A DNA stretch of 64,000 bases from Thermoplasmata archaeon (lineage in GTDB: Archaea; Thermoplasmatota; Thermoplasmata; Lutacidiplasmatales; UBA184): NCBI GenBank assembly GCA_030038095.1, contig JASHPK010000060.1:1-64000 (forward strand). The letters are read 5' to 3'. Numbering within the stretch: position 1 is the stretch's first letter; every line of letters starts with the position of its first letter. A program made the translations under genes and the position numbers. The notes under the pieces are model-generated. The model searched no databases and had not been told where the DNA came from. It saw nothing but the letters and a program-made list of their open reading frames with translations. Of this stretch, positions 1 through 8,354 are shown piece after piece.

Positions 1-17
1 CGTGAGGAGGTAGGGCG

Positions 18-1376
18 GTGGGGTTCGAGCGCTGGTTCAACCGCACCCTGAACCGCCTCTGGGGATTCGTCGAGGACCGGACCGGGATGCCCAAGTGGGC
101 GCTCCGCCCGCAACCGGCCTTCACGTTCAAGCCCTCGTACTGGACCGGCGCCTTCGTCGTCAACGCGTTCCTCTACCAGGTCGTCTCCGGGCTCCTCCTC
201 CTCCTCTACTACCAGCCGAGCACGAACCCGACGCTGACGCCGTGCGGCCAGCCCGTCGGCCAGATGAGCTCGGCCCCGGCGGCCTGGTGCTCGACGTACT
301 ACATCGTGCACTCGGTGCCGATGGGATCGCTCCTCCTCTCGACGCACCTCTACGGCGCCTACGCGATGATCTTCCTCGCCATCCTGCACTTCTACCGAGG
401 CTACTACCTCGGCGTCTACAAGGCGCCCCGCGAGTTCTCCTGGATGGTCGGCACCCTCCTGCTCGCGGTGACGCTGGGCATGGGCTTCACCGGCTACCTC
501 CTCCCGTACACCCAGCTCTCCTACAACGCGACGAACGTCGGGATTGTGCTCGCGCTCCGGCTCCCGACCCTGGGACCGCTCCTCGGCCCGTTCATTCTGG
601 CCGACGGAACCTCCCAGGGTCTCCTCTCCCGGATGTTCGACGCCCACGTGCTCTTACTTCCCCTCGCGCTCGCGGCGCTCCTCTACGCCCACATCGCCCT
701 GTTCGAGTCGCACGGCATCGCGCCCCCGGCGACCTCCGACCCGCTCCAGCGGCGGCGCTACACGGAGCAGGATGACAAGAAGCACGTTCCGTTCGTGCCG
801 CACATCCTGTTCTACACGCTCAAGTGGGGGCTCCTGTACGTCGGAGTGCTCCTCGGGATCGCCGCGCTTTGGCCGTGGAACCTTCCCACGTACGTCGGGA
901 ACCTCACCGCGGTCGGGGTCGTGACCGAGCCCGACTGGTACTTCCTCTGGGTGTTCAAGCTCGTCGACTTCGAGGGCGTGACGCCCGTGATCGCGGTCGG
1001 TGCGACGACCGTCCTCCTCCTCTACGTCCTGTTCCTGCCATTCCTCGACCGCTCGAAGCGCACCCACCCGCGCGATCGGCCGTTCTTCATCTGGCTCGCG
1101 ACGTCCCTGGTCGGCTTCTTCATCCTCATGACGGTCTGGGGCGGCGAGACCCCCGGGGTCCAGATCACCCCGCCCGACGTGGCGCTCACGTTAGGGCCGG
1201 TGTTCGCGGTCAACGCGGTCGTGGTCGCGATCTTCCACCTGCGCTACCGCCGGAGTTACCTGCGCCGGCTGGCCGCCCGGGGCATGGATTACGCCGGCGT
1301 CTACGGGGCGGGGTCCGCCCGATCCCCTCCATCGACCGCTCCGGCTCCCGCAGCGGAGGCGAAGCCCCTTGACTAG
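18..1376 (+). CDS. b6-type cytochrome b (quinol:acceptor oxidoreductase membrane subunit)
   Basis: This 452-residue membrane protein should carry quinol oxidation and transmembrane electron transfer in a bc-type complex. Seen: His pairs H110/H124 and H210/H225. The second pair has 14 residues between, as in cytochrome b6, against 13 in mitochondrial b. The Qo motif reads EPDWY at 304-308, so PDWY replaces PEWY. The N- and C-terminal halves are fused. Cys76 and Cys91 lie in the loop after helix 1 and could form a disulfide. The GTG start at 18 has a strong Shine-Dalgarno GAGGAGG at 4-10, so it is an internal operon gene; a Rieske gene upstream would be expected but lies outside the window. The stop overlaps the next start by eight bases. 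Confidence 0.93.
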   Translation: MGFERWFNRTLNRLWGFVEDRTGMPKWALRPQPAFTFKPSYWTGAFVVNAFLYQVVSGLLLLLYYQPSTNPTLTPCGQPVGQMSSAPAAWCSTYYIVHSVPMGSLLLSTHLYGAYAMIFLAILHFYRGYYLGVYKAPREFSWMVGTLLLAVTLGMGFTGYLLPYTQLSYNATNVGIVLALRLPTLGPLLGPFILADGTSQGLLSRMFDAHVLLLPLALAALLYAHIALFESHGIAPPATSDPLQRRRYTEQDDKKHVPFVPHILFYTLKWGLLYVGVLLGIAALWPWNLPTYVGNLTAVGVVTEPDWYFLWVFKLVDFEGVTPVIAVGATTVLLLYVLFLPFLDRSKRTHPRDRPFFIWLATSLVGFFILMTVWGGETPGVQITPPDVALTLGPVFAVNAVVVAIFHLRYRRSYLRRLAARGMDYAGVYGAGSARSPPSTAPAPAAEAKPLD

Positions 1377-1635
1377 CGACGGGGCGACCCTTCCCCGATG
1401 GAAGACGGGAACCCTCTGGGGGATCCTCGCGGTCTTCCTCGTCCTCGGCACCGTCGGAGCGGCGGGCGTCGTCTACGGTCTCTTCGGCCTCGTCTCGGGC
1501 CACGTCGTGGACCTCGCGGCCGTCGGGATCGGCGCGGTCGTGGCAGTCCTCTCGTTCCTCTTCATGGCCGGTATCCTCTACCGGGTCGACCGATACCGCG
1601 GAACCGCCGAGCGGAGGATCGAGCTCTTTGAGTAG
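1369..1635 (+). CDS. Small two-helix membrane protein of the respiratory operon
   Basis: An 88-residue protein with two hydrophobic segments (about residues 15-40 and 48-70) and a basic, acidic-ended tail. I do not recognise the family. It starts at TTG 1369 inside the last codons of cytochrome b and ends over the start of the next small gene, so translation is coupled on both sides. The position between cytochrome b and oxidase subunit I suggests an accessory subunit of a bc-oxidase assembly; this is inference from context. No cofactor-binding motif is visible. Confidence 0.75.
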   Translation: MTSDGATLPRWKTGTLWGILAVFLVLGTVGAAGVVYGLFGLVSGHVVDLAAVGIGAVVAVLSFLFMAGILYRVDRYRGTAERRIELFE

Positions 1636-1999
1636 CCCGCCTCCGGCCCCGGACCTGCGCCGCCTGCGGGCGCGCGTGCTCGCGATCTACGACACGGTCA
1701 CGGTCCTGATGCTCCTCGGGATCGCGGTCCTCATCGTCTATTCGATAGAGCTCGGGCCGCTGACGAGCCCGGGGGCCGAGCAGTCGTTCGGGATCGCCGT
1801 GTCGCTCATGTTCCTCATGGCGGCGCTCATCTTCCACCTCGTCGACCGGACCTACCGGGCGTGGCCGCTCGGCCGGCGGATCCACCCGACCCCGCCGGGC
1901 CCCGTGACGCTCGCCGCCCAGACGCGGTTCCTCAAGATCCTCGTCGTCGCGATCGCGGCGGCCGCGATCGCGTACATACTAGGGGGACTTATCGCGTGA
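1628..1999 (+). CDS. Small three-helix membrane protein of the respiratory operon
   Basis: A 123-residue protein with three hydrophobic segments (about 23-43, 55-72 and 100-121) joined by basic loops. It begins at TTG 1628, overlapping the previous stop, and ends 19 bases before oxidase subunit I. No known family is recognised. Its size would fit a small oxidase subunit (subunit IV or a shortened subunit III), but no motif confirms that. Coupling to both neighbours supports a real gene. Confidence 0.75.
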   Translation: MSSPPPAPDLRRLRARVLAIYDTVTVLMLLGIAVLIVYSIELGPLTSPGAEQSFGIAVSLMFLMAALIFHLVDRTYRAWPLGRRIHPTPPGPVTLAAQTRFLKILVVAIAAAAIAYILGGLIA

Positions 2000-2018
2000 G
2001 GACAGGCGAGGGAGTAGC

Positions 2019-3710
2019 ATGATCGACCTGACCCTGCCGCTCGTCCTCGTCGGCCTCATCGCCGCGCTGGCGGGGTTCCTCCTCTGGGTCCTCACCTACC
2101 ACGGGACGTGGCTCGTCGCGACGATCAAGAAGTGGCTGTTCACGACCGACCACAAGCGGATCGGCCTGATGTACATCGTCACGGGGTTCCTCTTCTTCCT
2201 GATCGGCGGGATCTATGCGACCCTGATCCGCACCGACCTCGGCCTCGTCCAGGGCCTCGGGATGGACCCGCAGACGACGCTCGGGATCACCCCGGACGTC
2301 TACTCGACCCTCTTCACCGAGCACGGGGTCCTGATGGTGTTCATGTTCGTCATCCCCGTCCTCGCCGGCTTCGGCAACTACCTCGTCCCGTCGATGATCG
2401 GCGCACGGGAGATGGCGCTCCCGCGCATCAACGCGATCGCGTTCTGGCTGATCCCGCCGGCGGGCGTGATCCTGATCCTGTCGAACGCGTACGCGGGCTG
2501 GACCGGCTACGTGCCGCTGACGCTCGAGGCGTTCGGACCGAACCCGTACGGCGTGGACCTCTGGATCCTCGGCCTCCACATCCTCACGATCTCCTCCATG
2601 CTCGGGGCGATCAACTTCCTCGTCACGATCCTGAAGCACCGGGCGCCGGGCGTGCACTACTGGAACATGCCGCTGTTCGTCTGGTCGATCCTGATCAACT
2701 CCGTGCTGCTCATCTTCGCCCTCCCGGCGCTGTCGATCGGCTTCACGATGATCCTCTCGGACCGGAACTTCGGCACGCACATCCTCGCGTCGGTGAACGG
2801 CACCCCGCTCGGCGGGGCGCTCCTCTACCAGAACATCTTCTGGTTCTTCGCGCATCCCGAGGTCTACATCATGGTGCTGCCCGCGTTCGGGCTCGTCTCC
2901 ACGATCCTGCCGAAGCTCGCCCGCAAGGACATCTTCGGCTACGGGGCGATGGCGGTCGCGCTCGGGGCGTTCGCCGTGCTCTCCTTCGCGGTCTGGGAGC
3001 ACCACATGTTCGTCACCGGGATCTCGACGAACGTGCGCTTCGTCTTCATGCTCGCCACGATGGCGATCGCCGTCCCGTCCGCGGTGAAGACCTTCAACTG
3101 GGTCGCCACCCTCTGGGGCGGGCGGATCTGGATGGCGCTCCCCATGTGGTTCTGCGTCGCCTTCATCACCGGCTTCGTGATCGGCGGCCTCTCGGGCCTC
3201 TTCCTCGCCTCGATCCCGATCGACTACCTGTACCACGCCACGTACTTCGTCGTGGCCCACTTCCACTACGTCATCCTCGGCGGGACGCTGATGGCGGTCT
3301 TCGCGGCGATCTACTTCTACTTCCCGATCTGGACCGGCCGCTGGTACAGCCAGCGGCTCGGCCACGTCCACTTCGTGCTCACGTACTGCGGGATCAACCT
3401 CCTCCTGTTCCCGATGTTCATCCTCGGGGCCGAGGGGATGCCCCGCCGCGTCTACACGTACGTCTGGAGCGGGAACTTCCAGTTCCTCAACTTCCTCTCG
3501 ACCCTCGGGGCCTACATGATCGGCATCGCGACGCTCGTGTTCATCTACAACATGGTCTACAGCTACTTCGCGGGCGACCCGGTCACGGTCACGGACCCGT
3601 GGGGCGAGGAGCTCGCGGTCCGCATGACGGGTCCGGTCGCGAGGCCCGCTCCCCTCCCGTCCCGCGCGCCGACCCCGGTCCCGACCGCCGCAGTGCCGGA
3701 GGGCCCCTAA
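2019..3710 (+). CDS. coxA: Heme-copper terminal oxidase subunit I (A-type)
   Basis: The catalytic subunit of a proton-pumping O2 reductase: 563 residues, about 12 membrane helices. Seen: low-spin heme ligands H102 and H416, heme a3 ligand H414, CuB ligands H279, H328 and H329, and the cross-link Tyr in HPEVY (279-283), with Glu281 as in A1-type oxidases. The K-channel Lys357 sits in AVPSAVK. In the D-channel entry loop the usual Asp is Glu131 ([10 protein letters not shown]); the two Asn residues of the channel are kept. The C-terminus is Pro-rich. The ATG follows a GGGAG Shine-Dalgarno. Subunit II, which would carry CuA, is not seen in this window and presumably lies upstream. Next come the heme A and heme O genes. 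Confidence 0.97.
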   Translation: MIDLTLPLVLVGLIAALAGFLLWVLTYHGTWLVATIKKWLFTTDHKRIGLMYIVTGFLFFLIGGIYATLIRTDLGLVQGLGMDPQTTLGITPDVYSTLFTEHGVLMVFMFVIPVLAGFGNYLVPSMIGAREMALPRINAIAFWLIPPAGVILILSNAYAGWTGYVPLTLEAFGPNPYGVDLWILGLHILTISSMLGAINFLVTILKHRAPGVHYWNMPLFVWSILINSVLLIFALPALSIGFTMILSDRNFGTHILASVNGTPLGGALLYQNIFWFFAHPEVYIMVLPAFGLVSTILPKLARKDIFGYGAMAVALGAFAVLSFAVWEHHMFVTGISTNVRFVFMLATMAIAVPSAVKTFNWVATLWGGRIWMALPMWFCVAFITGFVIGGLSGLFLASIPIDYLYHATYFVVAHFHYVILGGTLMAVFAAIYFYFPIWTGRWYSQRLGHVHFVLTYCGINLLLFPMFILGAEGMPRRVYTYVWSGNFQFLNFLSTLGAYMIGIATLVFIYNMVYSYFAGDPVTVTDPWGEELAVRMTGPVARPAPLPSRAPTPVPTAAVPEGP

Positions 3711-3723
3711 GGAGGGTTCGACG

Positions 3724-4296
3724 ATGCGGGGCCACGACCTCTTCCGGTGCGCCGCGATCTTCGCCGCGGTCCTCTGCTACTCGACGATCCTCCTCGGCGG
3801 GAACGTGATGGCGAGCGGGGACGGGCTCGCCTGCCCCCACTGGCCGACCTGCTACGCGAACGGCAGCCTCCTCCCCGCCTACGTCGGGGGCGCGGCGGTC
3901 GAGTGGAGCCACCGGGTCTCGGCGTTCTTCCTGAGCGTCTGCGTCCTCGTGCTCGCGCTCCTCGGGATCGCCTACGAGCGCTCGCGCCAGGTGCTGCTCC
4001 GGATGAGCCTCCTCGCGCTCGGGCTGGTCGTGACCGAGGCGCTCCTCGGCGGGCTCGTGGTGGAGAGCTCGCTCTTTCCCGAGTTCGTCCTGATCCACCT
4101 CGGGATCGCCACCGCGCTCTTCGGGCTCCTGCTCGTGCTGACCCTCCTGTCGAACCTGAGGGAGCTGCCGCGCCGCTGGATCGCGTGGGCTCGCCGGGCG
4201 GTGGATGAGGTCCCGTCCGCGCCGAAAGGCGCGCCGACCGCGCGCGGCGCGACGGGTGACGCCCCGGGCCCCCTCGGCCAGCCCCGGGAAGGCTAA
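3724..4296 (+). CDS. ctaA: Compact (half-size) archaeal heme A synthase
   Basis: Oxidises the C8 methyl of heme O to make heme A for the oxidase next door. The protein has 190 residues and four helices, about half the length of bacterial CtaA/COX15, matching the compact archaeal form. One His per helix pair is visible: H63 (EWSHR) and H125 (LIHLG). The Cys pair C37/C43 (CPHWPTC) is present. A half-size protein needs to dimerise to supply four heme-ligating His. The C-terminal 35 residues are Ala/Pro/Gly-rich. A GGAGG Shine-Dalgarno lies at 3711-3715, directly after the coxA stop, which fixes the start. Confidence 0.9.
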   Translation: MRGHDLFRCAAIFAAVLCYSTILLGGNVMASGDGLACPHWPTCYANGSLLPAYVGGAAVEWSHRVSAFFLSVCVLVLALLGIAYERSRQVLLRMSLLALGLVVTEALLGGLVVESSLFPEFVLIHLGIATALFGLLLVLTLLSNLRELPRRWIAWARRAVDEVPSAPKGAPTARGATGDAPGPLGQPREG

Positions 4297-4328
4297 GCCC
4301 TCCCGCGGGTCGCTTGCCCCGAGGACCG

Positions 4329-5270
4329 ATGGCCGCGACCGAGGCGAACGCCGAGCCGATCGCGCCGACGTCCCCGGGAGGTACCTCCCGGCCCGGCGAT
4401 TTCGTCTCCCTCGCGAAGCCCGGGATCACCGCCCTCATCTGCCTCGTCGCGGTCGCGGGGTTCCTCCTCGCCTCCCCCCGCTCGGTCGACTACGTCCGGC
4501 TCGCGATCCTGGTCGCGACGGGAGCCGCCGGTTCCGCCGGGGCGGCGATGCTCAACCACTACCTCGACCGGGACCTCGACCGCCGGATGCGGCGGACCCG
4601 CCACCGCCCCCTCGCGGAGGAGCGGATCGCTCCGAGCTCGACCGCCGCGGTCCTCGGTCTCGTCCTCCTCGGGGCCGGGATCGGAGGGGCGGCCGCGTTC
4701 CTGAACCCGCTCACGGGCTTCTCCATCTTCCTCGGCGGGCTCACCTACGTGGTCGTCTACACGCTGTGGCTCAAGCGCCGGTCGACCTGGAACATCGTCA
4801 TCGGGGGCTTCGCCGGGAGCGCGCCGGCCCTCGCGGGGAGCGCCGCCGCGGTCGGGGCGTGGACGCCCGGGGTGCTCGCCTTCGCCCTCCTCGTCTTTTT
4901 GTGGACCCCGCCGCACTTCTGGAGCCTGGCGCTCCTGCTCCGGGAGGACTACGCGCGCGCCGGCCTCCCGATGCTCCCGCGGATGGACGACCCGGTCTAC
5001 TCCGGCCGCGTCGTCGTCGTCTCCGCGGCGCTCCTCATCCCGGCCGCCCTCGCGATCGGCGTCACCGGGGCGATCGCCTGGCCGGTGCTGCTCGCCCTCG
5101 TCACCCTCGGGGTGGTCTTCGTCCTCGTCACCGCCCCGCTCTGGCGGGAGGTCACCCCGCGTCTCGCCCGACGGGGGTTCATCTTCTCGGGGCCGTACCT
5201 GCTCGGCGCCGTCCTCGCGATCGTGGCCAATGCGCCGCTCGTGCGTGCCGGGCTCCCGGCGGGTTTCTAG
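4329..5270 (+). CDS. ctaB: Protoheme IX farnesyltransferase (heme O synthase)
   Basis: Adds a farnesyl group to heme b to give heme O, the substrate of the preceding ctaA product. This UbiA-family membrane prenyltransferase of 313 residues has about eight to nine helices. The first Asp-rich motif is clear, with N76, D80 and D84 followed by RTRHRPL, which is diagnostic for CyoE/CtaB. The second polar motif (REDYARAGLPMLP) lies near residue 200. I chose ATG 4329; an in-frame TTG at 4314 would add five residues. It ends the heme/oxidase run. Confidence 0.95.
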   Translation: MAATEANAEPIAPTSPGGTSRPGDFVSLAKPGITALICLVAVAGFLLASPRSVDYVRLAILVATGAAGSAGAAMLNHYLDRDLDRRMRRTRHRPLAEERIAPSSTAAVLGLVLLGAGIGGAAAFLNPLTGFSIFLGGLTYVVVYTLWLKRRSTWNIVIGGFAGSAPALAGSAAAVGAWTPGVLAFALLVFLWTPPHFWSLALLLREDYARAGLPMLPRMDDPVYSGRVVVVSAALLIPAALAIGVTGAIAWPVLLALVTLGVVFVLVTAPLWREVTPRLARRGFIFSGPYLLGAVLAIVANAPLVRAGLPAGF

Positions 5271-5332
5271 CGCGTAACCTGGCGGCCGGAGCGCGCGCTG
5301 AGCTTATCTCACCGACCCTCCTCTCTTTCGTG

Positions 5333-6046
5333 ATGCCGAGCTCCGACCGGGTCCGGGACGTCCCGGACCGTTCCCGTGACGCCGAAGTGGTCCTGAAGAA
5401 GTTCGGATTCTCCCGCGTGGCCGCCGCGCGGCGCGATCCCGTGACCGAGCCGTCGTTCTGGGTCCAGGAGGCCGGCGTTCCGCGTCGCACGTTCCCGGTC
5501 TACGTGCCCGCCGAGGGGGTCGACCCGCTCGAAGAGCGGATCGACCGCTGGGTCGCCAGCGCCCGGGGCGACCGCTCCCGGGCCCACCGGGCGATCTTCG
5601 TCGTTCCGAACGACGACGAGGCCGACCACGCCTGGGCCCGGCTCGGCCCCGCGACCGAGACGGCGATCGAGCACGAGATCTCGATCCTGGTCGTCCCGCG
5701 GACCTCGCGATCGGACGAGGCTCCGCACTTCCACCTGCGCATCGCCGAGCCGAAGGAGGTCCTTCGGATCGCGACCGGGATCGTGGTGGGGCTGTTCCGC
5801 CGGTCGTCGTCCGAGGAGGGGATGAACCAGATCGACTTCGAAGAGCTGCTCATCCTGTTGCGGCAGCGCTTCGGACTCGACGTCCACCGCTCCCTCGGGG
5901 TGCGGAGCGACGAGGACGCGCTCTTCGTCCTGTACCAGCTCGCGGCGCGGGACTCGTACGCGCCGGGCGACGCCGGGGCGAACCTGCACCTGCTCGTGCT
6001 GAAGCCGACGGGCCCGGCGGCCCGGCTGCCGTGGTTCGCGGCCTAG
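5333..6046 (+). CDS. Uncharacterised soluble protein
   Basis: A 237-residue protein with no membrane helix and alternating acidic and basic stretches; I do not recognise a family. A His/Phe-containing segment (HFHLRIAEPKEV) lies mid-protein and the C-terminal third is helix- and Leu-rich. The frame is open far upstream, but the upstream part is only the opposite-frame shadow of ctaA and ctaB. The start is set by an A/T-rich box (agcttatct, 5301-5309), 24-32 bases before ATG 5333, the spacing of a leaderless archaeal transcript. It sits next to the oxidase genes, but nothing in it points to respiration. Confidence 0.75.
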   Translation: MPSSDRVRDVPDRSRDAEVVLKKFGFSRVAAARRDPVTEPSFWVQEAGVPRRTFPVYVPAEGVDPLEERIDRWVASARGDRSRAHRAIFVVPNDDEADHAWARLGPATETAIEHEISILVVPRTSRSDEAPHFHLRIAEPKEVLRIATGIVVGLFRRSSSEEGMNQIDFEELLILLRQRFGLDVHRSLGVRSDEDALFVLYQLAARDSYAPGDAGANLHLLVLKPTGPAARLPWFAA

Positions 6047-6068
6047 CCCCGGCGCGGCACGAACCGAG

Positions 6069-6077
6069 CCTTAAAGA
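6069..6077 (+). promoter_or_regulatory. TATA-like box for the 60-residue membrane protein gene
   Basis: ccttaaaga lies 24-32 bases before ATG 6101 in an otherwise GC-rich gap. The distance fits a leaderless archaeal promoter. Confidence 0.6.
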
Positions 6078-6100
6078 ACCCCGGCCCCGTCGAACCCGAG

Positions 6101-6283
6101 ATGCCCGAGTCGGCCGAGTCGTACCGTACGCCCTACACCCCCTACCCCGGCGGAGGAATGCCCCCGGCGGCGACGACCCCCGAAGAAGGAAAGGCCGACC
6201 TCTGGGCGTTCTTCTGGCTGACCCTCATCAACACCGCGATCATCTCGGCCGCGGGGATCGCCGCGTGGTGGTTCGTCCACTAG
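6101..6283 (+). CDS. Small single-helix membrane protein (possible oxidase-associated subunit)
   Basis: A 60-residue protein: a Pro/Tyr/Gly-rich N-terminal arm (residues 1-31), then one helix (about 33-58) ending in WWFVH. It has its own TATA-like box at 6069-6077. No known family is recognised. Tail-anchored proteins this small occur as accessory subunits of archaeal heme-copper oxidases, and the oxidase genes lie just upstream, so that role is plausible but unproven. Confidence 0.65.
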   Translation: MPESAESYRTPYTPYPGGGMPPAATTPEEGKADLWAFFWLTLINTAIISAAGIAAWWFVH

Positions 6284-6348
6284 GCCCGCGCCACCCCGAA
6301 GAAACCATTATCTAACTCGCCAGGGTCCGCGCGCCGCCGACGCGGCGT

Positions 6349-6423
6349 GGGGCCGTGGGGTAGCTTGGACCATCCTTCTTGCTTGGGGTGCAAGAGACTC
6401 CGATTCAAATTCGGACGGCCCCA
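6349..6423 (+). tRNA. tRNA-Pro (GGG anticodon)
   Basis: A 75-base cloverleaf. The acceptor stem GGGGCCG (6349-6355) pairs with CGGCCCC (6416-6422), with discriminator A at 6423. The anticodon stem CTTGC/GCAAG encloses the loop TTGGGGT, giving anticodon GGG. The T stem TCCGA/TCGGA closes the loop TTCAAAT. CCA is not encoded. No intron is seen. An A/T-rich box (attatcta, 6307-6314) lies about 35 bases upstream. Confidence 0.96.
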
Positions 6424-6487
6424 TCCGCCACGCGGCCCGGATCCGGGCGCGCGTCGTCCTATGTAGGTCCGTTCGCTCCCGCCGCCC

Positions 6488-7141
6488 GTGCCGCGGAGGT
6501 TCGTGGAGGAGCGCCGGCACGACCCGTACTACCGGGCCGCGCAGCGGGAGGGCCTGCGCTCCCGGGCGGCGTTCAAGCTCGCGTACCTGGACGACCGGTT
6601 CCACTTCCTGCACCCGGGCGGCCGGGTCCTCGATCTCGGAGCGGCGCCGGGCGGCTGGTCGCTCGTGGCCCGCGACCGGGTGGGCGAGCGGGGTCGGGTC
6701 GTCGCGGTCGACCCGCGGCCGATCGAGCGGCTCCCGGGGGTCGAGATCGTGCGGGGCCGGGTCGGGGATGCCGCGCTCTTGGGCCGGCTCGGCCGAGACC
6801 AGTTCGACGTCGTGCTCTCCGACATGTCCCCGCGCATCAGCGGCGCCTACGCGACCGACCACGCCCGCAGCGTCGGCCTCGTACGCGACGCCTATGCCCT
6901 CGCCCGCGAGGTGCTGCGACCGGGCGGAGCGTTCGTCGCGAAGGTGTTCGACGGGGACCTGGTGCCGGGCCTGGTCGCAACGCTCGGGCGCTCCTTCGCG
7001 TCCGTGCGGCGGACCAAGCCCCCGGCGTCCCGAGAACCCTCTTCGGAACTGTACCTCGTCGCACTGGGTCTCCGACCGGCCCCGAGCGTTCCGGTCGGCG
7101 ACGATGGGGGGTCCGCGTCGGCGGCGGGCCCCGATATATAG
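6488..7141 (+). CDS. rlmE: 23S rRNA 2'-O-ribose methyltransferase, RlmE/FtsJ family
   Basis: Transfers a methyl group from SAM to the ribose 2'-OH of rRNA (U2552-type site) in the ribosome. The protein has 217 residues. The SAM-binding motif DLGAAPGGW spans 49-57, and the catalytic K-D-K-E tetrad of the FtsJ family is complete: K30, D112 (LSDMSP), K152 (AKVFDG) and E187 (SSELYL). The start is GTG 6488. The last about 20 residues are low-complexity. It directly follows tRNA-Pro. Confidence 0.94.
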   Translation: MPRRFVEERRHDPYYRAAQREGLRSRAAFKLAYLDDRFHFLHPGGRVLDLGAAPGGWSLVARDRVGERGRVVAVDPRPIERLPGVEIVRGRVGDAALLGRLGRDQFDVVLSDMSPRISGAYATDHARSVGLVRDAYALAREVLRPGGAFVAKVFDGDLVPGLVATLGRSFASVRRTKPPASREPSSELYLVALGLRPAPSVPVGDDGGSASAAGPDI

Positions 7142-7187
7142 GTTCAGATATTAGCGCGAGTCCGCCGTTTTTGAGGCCTGGTTAGTC

Positions 7188-8354
7188 GTGATCCGGTTCG
7201 GGCCTGCGGGGATCCCTCTTTCCTGCAAAGGGCGCACGCTCCGCGACGGGATCGCGGACGTGCATCACCTCGGGCTCACCGCGATGGAGGTCCAGTTCAT
7301 CAAAGTCAATCCGCTCACGCGCGTCGTCCTCGACGAGGAGGTGGGGAAGCTGCCGCGCGAGCTCGTGCAGCAGCTCGTCGTCAGCGCCGGACCCTCGGAG
7401 ACCGCGACGCCGCCGAACCTCGCCGCGTTCCTCGCCCCGCTGCGACGCCGGGACTCGATCACGACCCTCACCTGGAGCCTCGCGAAGGACCACGCCGACC
7501 TCGACCAGACGAAGGCGCTCGCACGCGCGCTCGACACCGATCTCACCCTGCACGCGCCCTACTACGTGGACTTCTTCGGCTCCTCCGACGCCCGCGAACA
7601 GTCGACGCGGCAGATCCAGTGGGCGGGGGTGCTCGCCCACGGGCTCGGCGCGCGCCTCGCGGTGACCCATCTCGGGTTCTACGGCGCCGGCAACCGCAGC
7701 GACTCGGTCCAGCAGCTCACCGAGATCGTGATCGATCTCTCCGACTGGCTGTCCAAATTCTCGAAGGGGGCCGTGCGGCTCGCTGTCGAACCGAGCGGCC
7801 ACCCGGACGTCTTCGGCTCGCGGGAGGAGGTCCTCGAGCTCGCGCGTCGGGTGAAGGGGATCGTGCCCGTGCTCAACCTGCCGCACCTCGCCGCGCGCGA
7901 GCGTCGGGCGTTCGCCACCCCCGAGGAGCTCGAGCCCGTGGTGAAGGAGTTCGTCGCCGCGACGACCGGCCCGCTCTACCTCAACTTCTCGGGCGTCGAG
8001 TTCTACGGGCCGGGCGAGTTCCGCCTCACACCGATCAAGCGGGGCCAGGTCCGATTCGACCCGCTCGCCGAGATCCTCTCCGAACGGGACTACGACGTGA
8101 CGGTGATCTCGAGCTCCCCGCTCCTCGAGCACGACGCGATGTACATGAAGCTCCTCTACGAGCGCGCGCTGACCCGCCGGTGGACGCGCCTGCACGCCCC
8201 GGCGCCGGCGGTGAAGCCGGCGCCCAAGGCGGGGATCCCACCGAAGCCCAAGGCGAAGCCGGCCGCGCGGCCGCCGGCCCCGCCCGCCCGACGCCCGAAC
8301 AAGCCGTCGCGCCCGAAGGAGGTGCGTCGCCATGCCGCCCGGCGGAGGAAGTGA
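7188..8354 (+). CDS. Endonuclease IV-like / sugar-isomerase-like TIM-barrel protein
   Basis: A 388-residue protein of the AP endonuclease family 2 / xylose isomerase-like TIM-barrel superfamily. Metal-ligand-like motifs appear in order: LHAPY, VTHLGFYG, AVEPSGH and NLPHLA. The last has Asn where E. coli Nfo has Asp, so AP endonuclease activity is not certain. Residues from about 340 on form a Lys/Pro/Ala/Arg-rich tail suited to nucleic-acid contact. The start is GTG 7188; A/T-rich boxes (gatatatag, gatatta) lie in 7133-7152. The 3' end overlaps the next gene by 23 bases, so the two are probably cotranscribed. Confidence 0.75.
   Translation: MIRFGPAGIPLSCKGRTLRDGIADVHHLGLTAMEVQFIKVNPLTRVVLDEEVGKLPRELVQQLVVSAGPSETATPPNLAAFLAPLRRRDSITTLTWSLAKDHADLDQTKALARALDTDLTLHAPYYVDFFGSSDAREQSTRQIQWAGVLAHGLGARLAVTHLGFYGAGNRSDSVQQLTEIVIDLSDWLSKFSKGAVRLAVEPSGHPDVFGSREEVLELARRVKGIVPVLNLPHLAARERRAFATPEELEPVVKEFVAATTGPLYLNFSGVEFYGPGEFRLTPIKRGQVRFDPLAEILSERDYDVTVISSSPLLEHDAMYMKLLYERALTRRWTRLHAPAPAVKPAPKAGIPPKPKAKPAARPPAPPARRPNKPSRPKEVRRHAARRRK

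Noticed and set aside
1989-3371. A 460-codon minus-strand open frame rich in Asp, Glu, Arg and His
   Set aside because: It is antisense to coxA and has the charge pattern of a reversed hydrophobic coding strand.
4205-6046. A 613-codon plus-strand open frame
   Set aside because: Only its last 237 codons look like a protein; the rest is an Arg/Pro-rich shadow of ctaA and ctaB. The promoter box at 5301 marks the true start at 5333.
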